Shown piece by piece: positions 43,392 through 51,690 of a stretch of DNA of 64,000 nt (position 1 is the stretch's first letter; each line of letters begins with the position of its first letter). This DNA is from Parasegetibacter sp. NRK P23. GTDB taxonomy: Bacteria > Bacteroidota > Bacteroidia > Chitinophagales > Chitinophagaceae. The stretch covers positions 3,759,784-3,823,783 of the forward strand of contig NZ_JAMDLG010000001.1 of assembly GCF_023721715.1 (NCBI RefSeq), in the 5' to 3' direction. The translations under genes and the position numbers were made by a program. A model generated the notes under the pieces. That model searched no databases, was not told the DNA's origin, and worked only from the letters and a program-made list of their open reading frames with translations.

Positions 43392-45431
43392 TTACGATGT
43401 TGTTTTCATCATTTCCAATTGTTTCTGCATGGCGAACATTTCATCGCGCAACCTTGCCGCTTCCATGAAATCCAGGTCCCGCGCGGCTTTTTCCATGGCC
43501 TTCTTCACTTCTTTGATGGCTTTTTCCATTTGAGGAACGGTCTGGTAAACGCCTTCTTCTTCGGCGGCGAGTATGGGTTTGGTTTCCATCACCGCATATT
43601 TTGAATCGGGATCAAATCCTTTGATGTCCAGCACGGATGTCTGAGCAAACACCTGTTCCTTCGATTTCACCACGGTTCTTGGTGTGATGCCGTGCTCCAG
43701 GTTATAAGCGATCTGTTTTTCGCGCCGGCGTGTGGTTTCATCGATGGTGCGCTGCATACTTTCCGTCATTTTATCCGCATAGAAAATCACAAGACCATCA
43801 ACGTTTCTTGCCGCACGGCCAGCGGTTTGGGTAAGTGATTTTTCGTTCCGGAGAAACCCTTCCTTATCCGCATCCAGTATGGCCACGAGCGATACTTCGG
43901 GAAGATCGAGTCCCTCTCTCAGCAAATTCACGCCCACGAGCACATCAATTTCCCCTAAACGCAGTTGCCGGAGAATTTCCACCCGGTCCAGTGTATCCAC
44001 TTCGCTGTGGATGTATTTCGATTTGATGTTGATGCGGTGCAGGTATTTGTCCATTTCTTCGGCCATGCGTTTGGTGAGTGTGGTTACCAACACGCGGTCG
44101 CCTTTTTTCACCCGCTTATCGATTTCGTCGAGGAGGTCATCAATCTGGTTGGTGCTGGGGCGCACTTCAATGGGCGGATCCAATAACCCGGTTGGACGCA
44201 CCACCTGTTCCACCACGATACCCTCGGTTTTTTCCAGTTCGTAATCACCGGGCGTGGCGGAAACGAATACCACCTGGTTGAGCAGGGATTCGAATTCATA
44301 GAAGTTCAGTGGCCTGTTGTCTAATGCGGAGGGCAAACGGAAGCCGAAATCCACGAGGTTCAGTTTACGGCTCCGGTCGCCGCCATACATCCCACTCACC
44401 TGGGGAATGGTCTGGTGGCTCTCATCGATCACACAAAGAAAATCGTTGGGAAAATAATCCAGCAGGCAGAAGGGCCTTGTTCCCGGTGCACGCCGGTCGA
44501 AGAAGCGGGAATAGTTTTCCACGCCATTGCAATAGCCCAGTTCGCGGATCATTTCCAGGTCGTAGTTCACTCTTTCACTCAGTCTCTGCGCTTCAATATA
44601 TTTCCCTGAATTTTTGTAGTACTCCACCTGTGCCGCCAGTTCATCCTGGATTTCGTTGAGCACCTGCTGCAGAATATCTTTCGGGGCCAGGTAAAGGTTT
44701 GCGGGGAAAATGGCCGCGTTGTCCATTTTCCCGATGCGTTTCCCGGTTTCGGTATCAAAACTTTCTATCTCTTCGATTTCATCGCCGAAAAAACTGATGC
44801 GGTAGCCGAAATCCACATACGGCAGGTTAATGTCTACCGTATCGCCTTTTACCCTGAAGGTGCCCCGTGTAAATTCCGTTGTGGTACGGTGGTACAACGA
44901 GTTCACCAATGCGTGTAAAAAACCCTGTCTGCTCAGTACTTGTCCCTGGTGAATACGGATGATCCCGTTTTCGTAATCCGTGGGGTTACCCATACCATAA
45001 ATACAGCTTACGCTCGCCACGATAATAATATCCCTCCTGCCGCTGAGCAGTTGGGAGGTGGCCTGAAGCCTGAGTTTGTCCAGTTCTTCATTGATGGCAA
45101 GGTCCTTTTCAATATAAGTATCACTTACGGGGATGTATGCTTCGGGCTGGTAATAATCGTAGTAAGAAACGAAATAACCTACCGCGTTATCGGGGAAAAA
45201 CTGTTTGAACTCACCGTACAACTGGGCCACCAGGGTTTTGTTGTGGGTGAGCACCAATGTTGGTTTCTGCACGTTCTGGATCACATTCGCCATGGTGAAT
45301 GTTTTCCCCGATCCGGTTACCCCGAGTAACGTCTGAAACTTCTCTCCGTTGTCTATTCCTTCTGTTAATTGCTGAATGGCCGTGGGCTGGTCGCCCGCCG
45401 GCGTATATGGTGAATGGATTTTGAATGGCAT
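43392..45431 (-). CDS. uvrB: Excinuclease ABC subunit B
   Basis: This 679-residue protein has the usual UvrB layout: Walker A GVTGSGKTFTMANV near residue 38, the beta-hairpin tyrosine-rich segment YYDYYQPEAYIP near 93, Walker B CVIDESHQT, the helicase motif QTAGRAARN, and a C-terminal UVR motif (KAMEKAARDLDFMEAARLRDEM) that binds UvrC. It acts in nucleotide excision repair with UvrA and UvrC. Its start codon lies 4 nt after a perfect -7 box, as with polA. Confidence 0.97.
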   Translation of the reverse strand: MPFKIHSPYTPAGDQPTAIQQLTEGIDNGEKFQTLLGVTGSGKTFTMANVIQNVQKPTLVLTHNKTLVAQLYGEFKQFFPDNAVGYFVSYYDYYQPEAYIPVSDTYIEKDLAINEELDKLRLQATSQLLSGRRDIIIVASVSCIYGMGNPTDYENGIIRIHQGQVLSRQGFLHALVNSLYHRTTTEFTRGTFRVKGDTVDINLPYVDFGYRISFFGDEIEEIESFDTETGKRIGKMDNAAIFPANLYLAPKDILQQVLNEIQDELAAQVEYYKNSGKYIEAQRLSERVNYDLEMIRELGYCNGVENYSRFFDRRAPGTRPFCLLDYFPNDFLCVIDESHQTIPQVSGMYGGDRSRKLNLVDFGFRLPSALDNRPLNFYEFESLLNQVVFVSATPGDYELEKTEGIVVEQVVRPTGLLDPPIEVRPSTNQIDDLLDEIDKRVKKGDRVLVTTLTKRMAEEMDKYLHRINIKSKYIHSEVDTLDRVEILRQLRLGEIDVLVGVNLLREGLDLPEVSLVAILDADKEGFLRNEKSLTQTAGRAARNVDGLVIFYADKMTESMQRTIDETTRRREKQIAYNLEHGITPRTVVKSKEQVFAQTSVLDIKGFDPDSKYAVMETKPILAAEEEGVYQTVPQMEKAIKEVKKAMEKAARDLDFMEAARLRDEMFAMQKQLEMMKTTS

Positions 45432-45435
45432 GTTT

Positions 45436-45443
45436 CAAAATTA
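45436..45443 (-). promoter_or_regulatory. uvrB promoter abutting the start codon
   Basis: TAATTTTG is a perfect -7 match, with TTG 14 nt upstream (45458-45460). Only AAAC separates it from the ATG, so the mRNA is probably leaderless. The spacing is the same as at polA. Confidence 0.65.
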
Positions 45444-45590
45444 AGCAAATCAGGGCGCAAATCGACCCTTATGGCGCGTTGCTTTAAGAGGGTGTTAACA
45501 TCCGGCGGCCTGAACTTTGCATCTTGTTCCTGTACTTATCTATGGCCGTTTCAGATCAGCCGGATTTCTAACCTAAATCGCTTGTATATC

Positions 45591-46232
45591 ATGACAAAAA
45601 ACACGCTATTCTACGCGGGCATCGGTGCCTTACTCGCACTTACAGGTTGCCGGAAAGACCCGCTCAATAACCTGACCAGTGAGGAATCACGGGTGTATAT
45701 TACGAACCGCGACGCCTCGGCGCAATTTAGTTCTTACGGCACTTACAGCCTGGTAGACTCCATTGCGGTGATTTCCGCCAACGGACAGTTTAAACAACGG
45801 ACTTCGGCAGATGCGGACCTCCTCAATACCATAGAAACGGAGATGAACAAAAGAGGTTACCGGAGAGTGGAAAGAACCGAGAATCCCGATCTGGGGTTGA
45901 ACGTTTCCAAAATCGACGTTTCCGTTACCAGCATCGTTCCCGATTATTACCCCGGCTACTGGAGTATGTATGATGCGTATTGGGATCCATTTTACTGGGG
46001 TTATGGCGGGTACAACTATTTCTTCCCGACCTTCTATAATGTGTTCAATACGCAGGTTTCTTCCATCAGTATCGACATGATCGACCTGGAAAACGCGGCC
46101 ACCAGTAACAACCAGTTGAAAGTGATCTGGAACGCTCAGTTGGAGGGCGATAACATACTTGCCCCGGCAGCGGCCAGGTTGGCCGTGGTTTCGGCTTTTG
46201 ATCAGTCTGCCTACCTTGGTACGAATCCTTAA
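45591..46232 (+). CDS. DUF4136-type lipoprotein
   Basis: This 213-residue lipoprotein has the lipobox LALTGC at about residue 20. The body fits DUF4136 (ASAQFSSYGTYSLVDSIAVI, then LLNTIETEMNKRGYRRVE and PDLGLNVSKIDVSV). A middle segment is very rich in Tyr, Trp and Gly (PGYWSMYDAYWDPFYWGYGG), as often seen in this family. The role is unknown. The frame is open upstream to 45414, but the ATG at 45591 begins a proper signal peptide. It is followed 11 bp later by an outer-membrane barrel gene, probably in the same operon. Confidence 0.8.
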   Translation: MTKNTLFYAGIGALLALTGCRKDPLNNLTSEESRVYITNRDASAQFSSYGTYSLVDSIAVISANGQFKQRTSADADLLNTIETEMNKRGYRRVERTENPDLGLNVSKIDVSVTSIVPDYYPGYWSMYDAYWDPFYWGYGGYNYFFPTFYNVFNTQVSSISIDMIDLENAATSNNQLKVIWNAQLEGDNILAPAAARLAVVSAFDQSAYLGTNP

Positions 46233-46243
46233 ACTTTTAAGCA

Positions 46244-46858
46244 ATGAACAGATTAGCAATAATTATAATGGCGATTTCCGGACTGGCATTCCCATCCATT
46301 TCCGCAAAAGCACAGGAAAAAATGAGACTTAAAATACAATATAGTCCAAGCCAGCCTTTGGGCGGCATGAAAAACTATATCGATAAAACGAGTATGAACG
46401 GATGGGGCGCCGCACTGGACCGTACCATCAATACCAACTGGCACGCCGGTTTACAGGTTGGCTTCCAGGATCATTATAAAAAACTACCCCGCCAGCTTTA
46501 TGTGGATGGAGAGCAAACGGTTTCCGCGGTACAAACCCGCAGCATCCAGGTGGTACCCGTTCAATTGTACGGCAGCTACTATTGGGGAGAGGAAGGAAAG
46601 ATAAGGCCCTATGCCACCCTCGCCGCAGGCGGTGGTTTTGTGCGGAACGACCTGTTTTGGGGGCAGTTCAATTCCCGCGACAACGGATTTGTATTTACGG
46701 CCAGCCCGGGAGCCGGGGTATCCCTTCCCATCGGCAGGTATAAAAGTTCCATGCTCCAGTTCGGAATACAATATAACTACGTACCTTACCGTTATGAAGA
46801 CGTGGAGAACCTGAATACCCTGCAGGCAAATGTAGGGATCGCCTTTCCACTTCGTTAA
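46244..46858 (+). CDS. Outer-membrane beta-barrel protein
   Basis: This 204-residue protein has a signal peptide ending near AKAQ (residue 24) and a run of alternating hydrophobic strands ending in VGIAFPLR, typical of small eight-stranded OmpX/OmpA-like barrels. No partner domain is seen. It is probably co-transcribed with the DUF4136 lipoprotein gene 11 bp upstream and is followed by a strong terminator. Confidence 0.8.
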   Translation: MNRLAIIIMAISGLAFPSISAKAQEKMRLKIQYSPSQPLGGMKNYIDKTSMNGWGAALDRTINTNWHAGLQVGFQDHYKKLPRQLYVDGEQTVSAVQTRSIQVVPVQLYGSYYWGEEGKIRPYATLAAGGGFVRNDLFWGQFNSRDNGFVFTASPGAGVSLPIGRYKSSMLQFGIQYNYVPYRYEDVENLNTLQANVGIAFPLR

Positions 46859-46885
46859 TGTTTAAAAAAATGGGACAAAGAAGAA

Positions 46886-46916
46886 AGCCACTTCAGTAAA
46901 TTGAAGTGGCTTTTTT
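46886..46916 (+). terminator. Intrinsic terminator between convergent genes
   Basis: A perfect 10-bp stem (AGCCACTTCA and TGAAGTGGCT) with a 6-nt loop is followed by a run of five further Ts. It lies 28 bp after the outer-membrane barrel gene and probably also stops the opposite DUF1080 transcript. Confidence 0.9.
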
Positions 46917-46936
46917 CTTTCCTAAAATTTCTTCGT

Positions 46937-47662
46937 TTACAGGTTCCTGATCCAGATGTTCCGGAAACTTACGGGGTTACCGTGGTCCTGTAATGCGATG
47001 GGCGCGTTGCCATGCGCTTTGTAAGCGGGCTTTCCGATATACACCGTTTCTCCCTTTATTTCCACGTGATTTTGCACGAGGATGCCATTATGCACCACTG
47101 TAACATAAGCGGGTTTTTCCAGGGTTCCGCTGGCGGAAAAACGCGGTGCGGTGAAAAAGATGTCGTACACCTGCCATTCTGTTGGCGGCAAAGTAGCATT
47201 GGCTAAGGGAATATGTTGTTTGTAAATGCTCGTAGCCTGTCCGTTCGCATAGGTTTTGTTGTTATAGGAATCCAGCACCTGTACCTCGTACAAGCCCATG
47301 AGGAATATCCCGCTGTTGCCGCGGCCCTGTCCTTCACCTTTTACAACCGCGGGGCTTTTCCACTCTACGTGCAATTGGCAGTCGCCGAAAGCCTGTTTGG
47401 TTTGAATGTCTCCCTTTCCCGGGGCTACGGTGAAAGAACCATCCGCGTTGACGGTCCATTGCGCGGGTCCTCCGGCTTTGGCGCTCCATTGGTCAAGAGC
47501 GTTTCCACCGAAAAGCACGATGGCGTCGGAAGGAGCCGCGGTGCCTTTGCCAGGAGTTACCAGTTTAACATCCTGCCACACTTCCGTGGCCTTCGGGTCA
47601 GTTTGTGCCTGTGCGGCGGAAAACGCCAGCGCGAGACAGGTGATGCTTGCTATTCTTTTCAT
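46937..47662 (-). CDS. DUF1080 (3-keto-disaccharide hydrolase-like) exported protein
   Basis: This 241-residue protein has a signal peptide ending AAQAQ (residue 20). The DUF1080 concanavalin-like fold is recognised from IVLFGGNALDQWSAK, the GRGNSGIFLMGLYEVQVLDS segment near residue 115 and the closing SFRNIWIRNL. Some members hydrolyse 3-keto-glycosides. It follows the ThuA gene by 36 bp on the same strand; this pairing is common in Bacteroidota and suggests processing of 3-oxidised sugars in the periplasm. Confidence 0.88.
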   Translation of the reverse strand: MKRIASITCLALAFSAAQAQTDPKATEVWQDVKLVTPGKGTAAPSDAIVLFGGNALDQWSAKAGGPAQWTVNADGSFTVAPGKGDIQTKQAFGDCQLHVEWKSPAVVKGEGQGRGNSGIFLMGLYEVQVLDSYNNKTYANGQATSIYKQHIPLANATLPPTEWQVYDIFFTAPRFSASGTLEKPAYVTVVHNGILVQNHVEIKGETVYIGKPAYKAHGNAPIALQDHGNPVSFRNIWIRNL

Positions 47663-47698
47663 CTGCGTTGTTTTGTTTATGCTGAAAAATGGTGTGTA

Positions 47699-48430
47699 TT
47701 ACTTTCCCATGGCATATTGTATGCCACCGAGTATATGCTTTAGGAATGCAGGTTCGGTATACGATTCTTTCGTGTGCCCCAGACCGGTGTACCATACTCT
47801 TCCGCCCTCAAATTCATGGTACCAGGCAATCGGGTGCTCCTTCCCCATGCGGCCGCCTTTGTAAGAACTTTCATCCAGCTTCATCAGTATTTTAACGGAT
47901 GGATTGAATGTTTTATAATCATACCATTCGTCTTTTCTTTCCCATATTTCGGGGAGATGCGCGGTGGAAATATGTTTGCGGTCGGTAACAACAATCTTTG
48001 CTTTTTGCTGATGGGGATGGGAGTTGAAATACGCGCCAGCCATTTGTCCGTACCAGCTCCATTCATATTCACAATCCGTGGCCGCGTGGATGCCCGCATA
48101 GCCGCCCCCGTTCCTGATGTACTGCTGCAACGCGTTCTGCTGTCCTTCATTCAGCACGTCTCCCGTGGGAGAAAGAAAAATAATGGCCGCGAAACGTTTT
48201 AATGTATCAGGATGGAACATGGCCGCGTCTTCCGTAGCTTCTACCCCGAAGCGGTTGCTGTCGCCCAACGCACGGATCGCTTTGATGCCATCGGGAATAC
48301 TCTCATGGCGGAAACCCGCTGTTTTTGAGAAGACCAATACTTTGGGTTGAGATTTGAGCTGCGACTTCGATGTACCGCAGGCTGCGATCAGAAAGATCAG
48401 GGACAGAACAGGGAAGAATGCTTTTTTCAT
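47699..48430 (-). CDS. ThuA-domain lipoprotein
   Basis: This 243-residue protein has a lipoprotein signal (LIAAC near residue 18) and a ThuA domain: KVLVFSKTAGFRHESIPDG, then AAIIFLSPTGDVLN, GGGYAGIHAATDCEYEW and the C-terminal RVWYTGLGHTKESY. ThuA proteins have a glutamine-amidotransferase-like fold and are linked to trehalose and 3-keto-sugar use. It is the first gene of a two-gene operon with the DUF1080 gene. Confidence 0.88.
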   Translation of the reverse strand: MKKAFFPVLSLIFLIAACGTSKSQLKSQPKVLVFSKTAGFRHESIPDGIKAIRALGDSNRFGVEATEDAAMFHPDTLKRFAAIIFLSPTGDVLNEGQQNALQQYIRNGGGYAGIHAATDCEYEWSWYGQMAGAYFNSHPHQQKAKIVVTDRKHISTAHLPEIWERKDEWYDYKTFNPSVKILMKLDESSYKGGRMGKEHPIAWYHEFEGGRVWYTGLGHTKESYTEPAFLKHILGGIQYAMGK

Positions 48431-48458
48431 CTGGCTTGCCGTGGTTATTTAAGTAAAA

Positions 48459-48466
48459 CAAACCTA
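48459..48466 (-). promoter_or_regulatory. -7 box for the ThuA-DUF1080 operon
   Basis: TAGGTTTG on the minus strand is a perfect TAnnTTTG match, 28 bp upstream of the ThuA start. A TTG directly precedes it rather than lying at the -33 position. Confidence 0.45.
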
Positions 48467-48582
48467 CAACATTTCACCTGAAACTGTTTACCGATAATTA
48501 AAGTAAAGAATCAGACTACTACCCTATTTTTACATCCTACAAGATAGAACGATTGAAACCGGTATAGCCGAAAAAACACACC

Positions 48583-49380
48583 ATGAAAAAAGCAGGAACC
48601 TTTGCCGCAGCCGTTTTGCTATTTGCGGCGTGCTCCACTACAAAGCAGATGAATAAGTCATTTCATTTTGAAGCAAACAAAACAGTGGCGCACCGCGGCG
48701 CCTTCAAAGCCAAAGGACTTCCTGAGAACTCTATCGCGGCACTGAAGGAGGCCATCGCACTGCGTTGCGAAGGATCGGAGTTCGACGTGCACCTTACCGC
48801 AGATGATTCCCTCGTGGTGAACCACGATCACACTTTTTTCGGCATGCACATCGAGAAAAGTACTTACCAGGAACTTCTTTCAAAAAAACTGCCGAACGGA
48901 GAGCCCATCCCCACTGTACGGGAATACCTTCAAACCGGTATGCGGCAACGCTCCACACGTCTGGTGCTGGAAATAAAACCGTCTTCCGTCAGCAAAGAAC
49001 GTGGTCAGAAAACCGCCGCCGCCGTGGCGAAAATGGTGGAAGAACTGAAGGCGCAGCCCTGGATCGTGTACATCAGTTTCGATTACGATATCCTCAAAAC
49101 ATTGCACCGGCTTCAGCCCGGCATTCCTTCCCAATACCTCAACGGAGATAAAAGTCCCGAACAATTAAAGGCAGATGGCATATCAGGTGCGGATTACCAT
49201 TTCTCCGTTTTCCAAAAAAATCCCAAATGGATCGAAAGCGCCCACGCCAACAAGATTGTATTGAACGCATGGACCGTAAACGATGCCGCCACCATGCGCT
49301 GGCTCTTAGACAAGCAATTCAGGTATATCACCACGAATGAACCTGAACTATTATTGAAAGAAGTCGCGCAAACAAAATAA
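48583..49380 (+). CDS. Glycerophosphodiester phosphodiesterase lipoprotein
   Basis: This 265-residue protein has a lipoprotein signal (LLFAAC near residue 17). The GDPD domain is clear: VAHRGAFKAKGLPENSIAAL carries the catalytic His-Arg, EGSEFDVHLTADD the metal acids, and VNHDHTF the second catalytic His. It would cleave glycerophosphodiesters to glycerol-3-phosphate and an alcohol outside the cytoplasm. The next gene starts 1 bp after its stop, so they share a transcript. Confidence 0.92.
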   Translation: MKKAGTFAAAVLLFAACSTTKQMNKSFHFEANKTVAHRGAFKAKGLPENSIAALKEAIALRCEGSEFDVHLTADDSLVVNHDHTFFGMHIEKSTYQELLSKKLPNGEPIPTVREYLQTGMRQRSTRLVLEIKPSSVSKERGQKTAAAVAKMVEELKAQPWIVYISFDYDILKTLHRLQPGIPSQYLNGDKSPEQLKADGISGADYHFSVFQKNPKWIESAHANKIVLNAWTVNDAATMRWLLDKQFRYITTNEPELLLKEVAQTK

Positions 49381-49381
49381 C

Positions 49382-50536
49382 ATGATGTTTACCTCCAAAC
49401 TGCCCAATGTAGGCACCACCATCTTTACCGTGATGAGCGCACTGGCAGCGGAACACAAGGCCGTGAACCTGGGACAGGGTTTTCCTGATTTTCCAATGGA
49501 ACCCGCACTCCCGGAATTGGTGCACCGCGCCATGCTGGATGGCTGGAACCAATACACCCACACCAACGGATATGCGCCGTTACGGGAAGTGCTGGCGAAA
49601 AAAATAAAACTCCTTTACCAGGCGGAAGTGCATCCCGAAACCATGATCACCATTACGCCGGGCGGTACTTACGCCATCTACTCCGCCTTCACGGCGGTAC
49701 TGCGTCCCGGCGATGAAGTCATCGTGTTCCAGCCCTGCTATGATAGTTATGTTCCCAATATTGAACTCAACGGCGCCACGCCGGTATTCGTTAACCTGGA
49801 GTTCCCCGATTATCGCATCAACTGGGAGAAAGTAAAAGAAAAGATTACACCCCGCACCCGCATGATCGTTCTAAATTCTCCACACAATCCAACAGGAGCG
49901 GTACTTTCAGCAGAAGATATTGCAGCGCTCCGCGAACTGGTGGCGGGAACCGATATCTTATTGCTTTCAGATGAAGTGTACGAACACCTTGTTTATAATG
50001 GGAAGCAACACCTTTCAATGCTCAGGTATCCCGATTTGCTGGCGCGCGCATTCGTTTGTTTTTCTTTCGGGAAAGTGTTCCATTGCACGGGCTGGAAGCT
50101 GGGTTATTGCGTGGCGCCGCCGGATTTAATGAGGGAGTTCCGCAAGGTGCACCAGTTCAACTGTTTCAGTTGTTTCAGTCCGGCCCAGGTTGCGCTCACA
50201 GCTTATTTTTCTGACCCATGGACATATTTGGGGCTCTCCGGTTTCATGGAGCAAAAGAAAATTTATTTCGGTCAACTCATGGCGGCAACGGCTTTCACAC
50301 CCTTAGCAAGTCACGGCAGTTATTTTCAGTGCTTTTCCTACGAAAACATCAGCAAAGAACCCGCTATCGCATTCGCAAAACGGCTCACCACCGAAGCCGG
50401 TGTAGCGGCTATCCCCGTTTCCGCATTTTACCTGGACGGCACCGATGACCGGGTATTGCGCTTCTGCTTCGCGAAAAAAGAGGAGACGCTCGAGCAAGCG
50501 GTGGCCCTTCTGCAAAAGAAATTTCCCGCTCATTAG
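49382..50536 (+). CDS. Methionine-type PLP aminotransferase
   Basis: This 384-residue class I aminotransferase has NLGQGFPDFPM at residue 31, HNPTGAVLS near 167 and the PLP lysine in SFGKVFHCTGWKLGY near 240. The Phe-His-Cys/Val-Thr-Gly-Trp pattern is that of the YbdL/kynurenine-aminotransferase branch, which prefers methionine and uses 2-oxo acids as acceptors, often as the last step of methionine salvage. It begins ATGATG, so the start could be 49382 or 49385. It sits 1 bp after the phosphodiesterase gene, an odd pairing with no clear metabolic link. Confidence 0.85.
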   Translation: MMFTSKLPNVGTTIFTVMSALAAEHKAVNLGQGFPDFPMEPALPELVHRAMLDGWNQYTHTNGYAPLREVLAKKIKLLYQAEVHPETMITITPGGTYAIYSAFTAVLRPGDEVIVFQPCYDSYVPNIELNGATPVFVNLEFPDYRINWEKVKEKITPRTRMIVLNSPHNPTGAVLSAEDIAALRELVAGTDILLLSDEVYEHLVYNGKQHLSMLRYPDLLARAFVCFSFGKVFHCTGWKLGYCVAPPDLMREFRKVHQFNCFSCFSPAQVALTAYFSDPWTYLGLSGFMEQKKIYFGQLMAATAFTPLASHGSYFQCFSYENISKEPAIAFAKRLTTEAGVAAIPVSAFYLDGTDDRVLRFCFAKKEETLEQAVALLQKKFPAH

Positions 50537-50544
50537 CCCACAAA

Positions 50545-50570
50545 AAAGCAGCGCCCGGAAACCCGGACGC
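50545..50570 (-). terminator. Intrinsic terminator downstream of the AraC gene
   Basis: On the minus strand a GC-rich hairpin (GCGTCCGG with CCGGGCGC, one G-T pair, loop about 4) is followed by TGC and six Ts. It lies 145 bp beyond the AraC stop codon, giving that gene a long 3' untranslated region opposite the small frame at 50602. It also overlaps the 3' end of the aminotransferase transcript on the other strand. Confidence 0.65.
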
Positions 50571-50601
50571 CGCATAGTAGTGAACCCACCCTAAAACCAA
50601 C

Positions 50602-50667
50602 ATGAAGAAATTCTTCTATCTAAGGGCCATAGGCCTGATAATTCACAATGTGATATTTCAAAGTTAA
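50602..50667 (+). other. 21-codon open frame, hydrophobic basic peptide
   Basis: An ATG at 50602 opens a 21-codon frame ending TAA at 50667. The peptide begins MKKFFYLRAIG and continues hydrophobic (LIIHNVIF), a composition like small membrane-active peptides. The GC-rich hairpin at 50551-50570 lies 32 bp upstream. It could be a real micro-gene or chance; I see no family. Confidence 0.25.
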
Positions 50668-50714
50668 CCTTCAGGTTATATTTCCGCAGGTAGCTGGTGC
50701 AGAAGGAAAGGTAT

Positions 50715-51635
50715 TTACGGCATGATGCCCGGGCCTTTTTCCCGGAACGCTTTCGGGGTAACCCCGGCAACGTTCTTGAAGAATTTCGTGAAGTTGGAGG
50801 TATCCTTAAAATGCAGGTGGTAAGAGATTTCGGAAACCGACATCTTTGTATTCCGCAACAATGTTTTCGCTTCCTGCACATACCTTTCGCGGATGATCTG
50901 CGTGGCCGTTTTGCCCGTTTGTTTTTTGATGAGATCACTTACATAATGCGGGTGAAGGTGCATTTCATCCGCAATCTGCTGGATGGTGACCTGGCCCTCC
51001 GCCTGGCTGGCCGCCATTTCGGTGAAATAGCGGTTGAGTTTTTCGAGGAAAAGCGCGGGAACAGGCGTGCGTTGCCTGTCGTTCAACGGCAAGATCTCCT
51101 GGTAGAGTTCCCTGCATTTGTAGAGCAGAATATGGATGTAGTGGAACAGGACCTTCATGCTGTGGGGATGGCCGCTGTTCAATTCAGTTTTTATCCGCAG
51201 GAACCATTCTTCGAGCTGGCAGGTTCTTTCTTCCTCCAACGACAGCACCACCTGCGCATCGGGCTGGAAAAAATCCATTTCATGCAAACTGTTCTCGGTA
51301 AACTGGAACTGGGAAAGATAATCGGGCGTAAAGAACAGCAGAAAGCCTTTCCAGTCGCTCATTTTATTGTAGGCACGGATATCCCAGGGCGAAGAGAAAT
51401 ACAGGCTTCCGCGTTTGATCTCATATTCATTTGAATTGATGGTAAGCCTTGCAGTGCCGCTGGTGATAAAGCCGATCACATAGGCGTTGAGCCGGAACGG
51501 TTTGATTTCGGGTACCTCCTGTACGGGATATTGCTCCAGTTCATAAAGCTCAAAATGGGGCTTTATGGCATGGATGCTGGCATTTTTTCGGAATGCCTCG
51601 TCGATGCTGGAAAAGTATGGAATGGGGCGGTCCAC
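50715..51635 (-). CDS. AraC-family transcriptional regulator, GTG start
   Basis: This 306-residue protein has an N-terminal AraC cupin-like ligand domain (FRLNAYVIGFITSGTARLTI, about residues 45-130) and a C-terminal double helix-turn-helix (VTIQQIADEMHLHPHYVSDL and the AraC signature ISYHLHFKDTSNFTKFFKNV). The start is GTG at 51635, 5 nt after a perfect -7 box. No regulated neighbour is obvious; the flanking genes are aminotransferase and ManC. Confidence 0.88.
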   Translation of the reverse strand: MDRPIPYFSSIDEAFRKNASIHAIKPHFELYELEQYPVQEVPEIKPFRLNAYVIGFITSGTARLTINSNEYEIKRGSLYFSSPWDIRAYNKMSDWKGFLLFFTPDYLSQFQFTENSLHEMDFFQPDAQVVLSLEEERTCQLEEWFLRIKTELNSGHPHSMKVLFHYIHILLYKCRELYQEILPLNDRQRTPVPALFLEKLNRYFTEMAASQAEGQVTIQQIADEMHLHPHYVSDLIKKQTGKTATQIIRERYVQEAKTLLRNTKMSVSEISYHLHFKDTSNFTKFFKNVAGVTPKAFREKGPGIMP

Positions 51636-51640
51636 TCCTT

Positions 51641-51648
51641 CAAATTTA
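51641..51648 (-). promoter_or_regulatory. Promoter box abutting the AraC-gene start
   Basis: TAAATTTG is a perfect -7 match, followed by AAGGA and then GTG. Transcription would start at or next to the GTG. The AAGGA could alternatively act as a ribosome site only if transcription began further upstream. Confidence 0.55.
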
Positions 51649-51690
51649 ACCTTGAACTAAGTTAGCGTTCTGTTAATGTTGAAGTTATCC

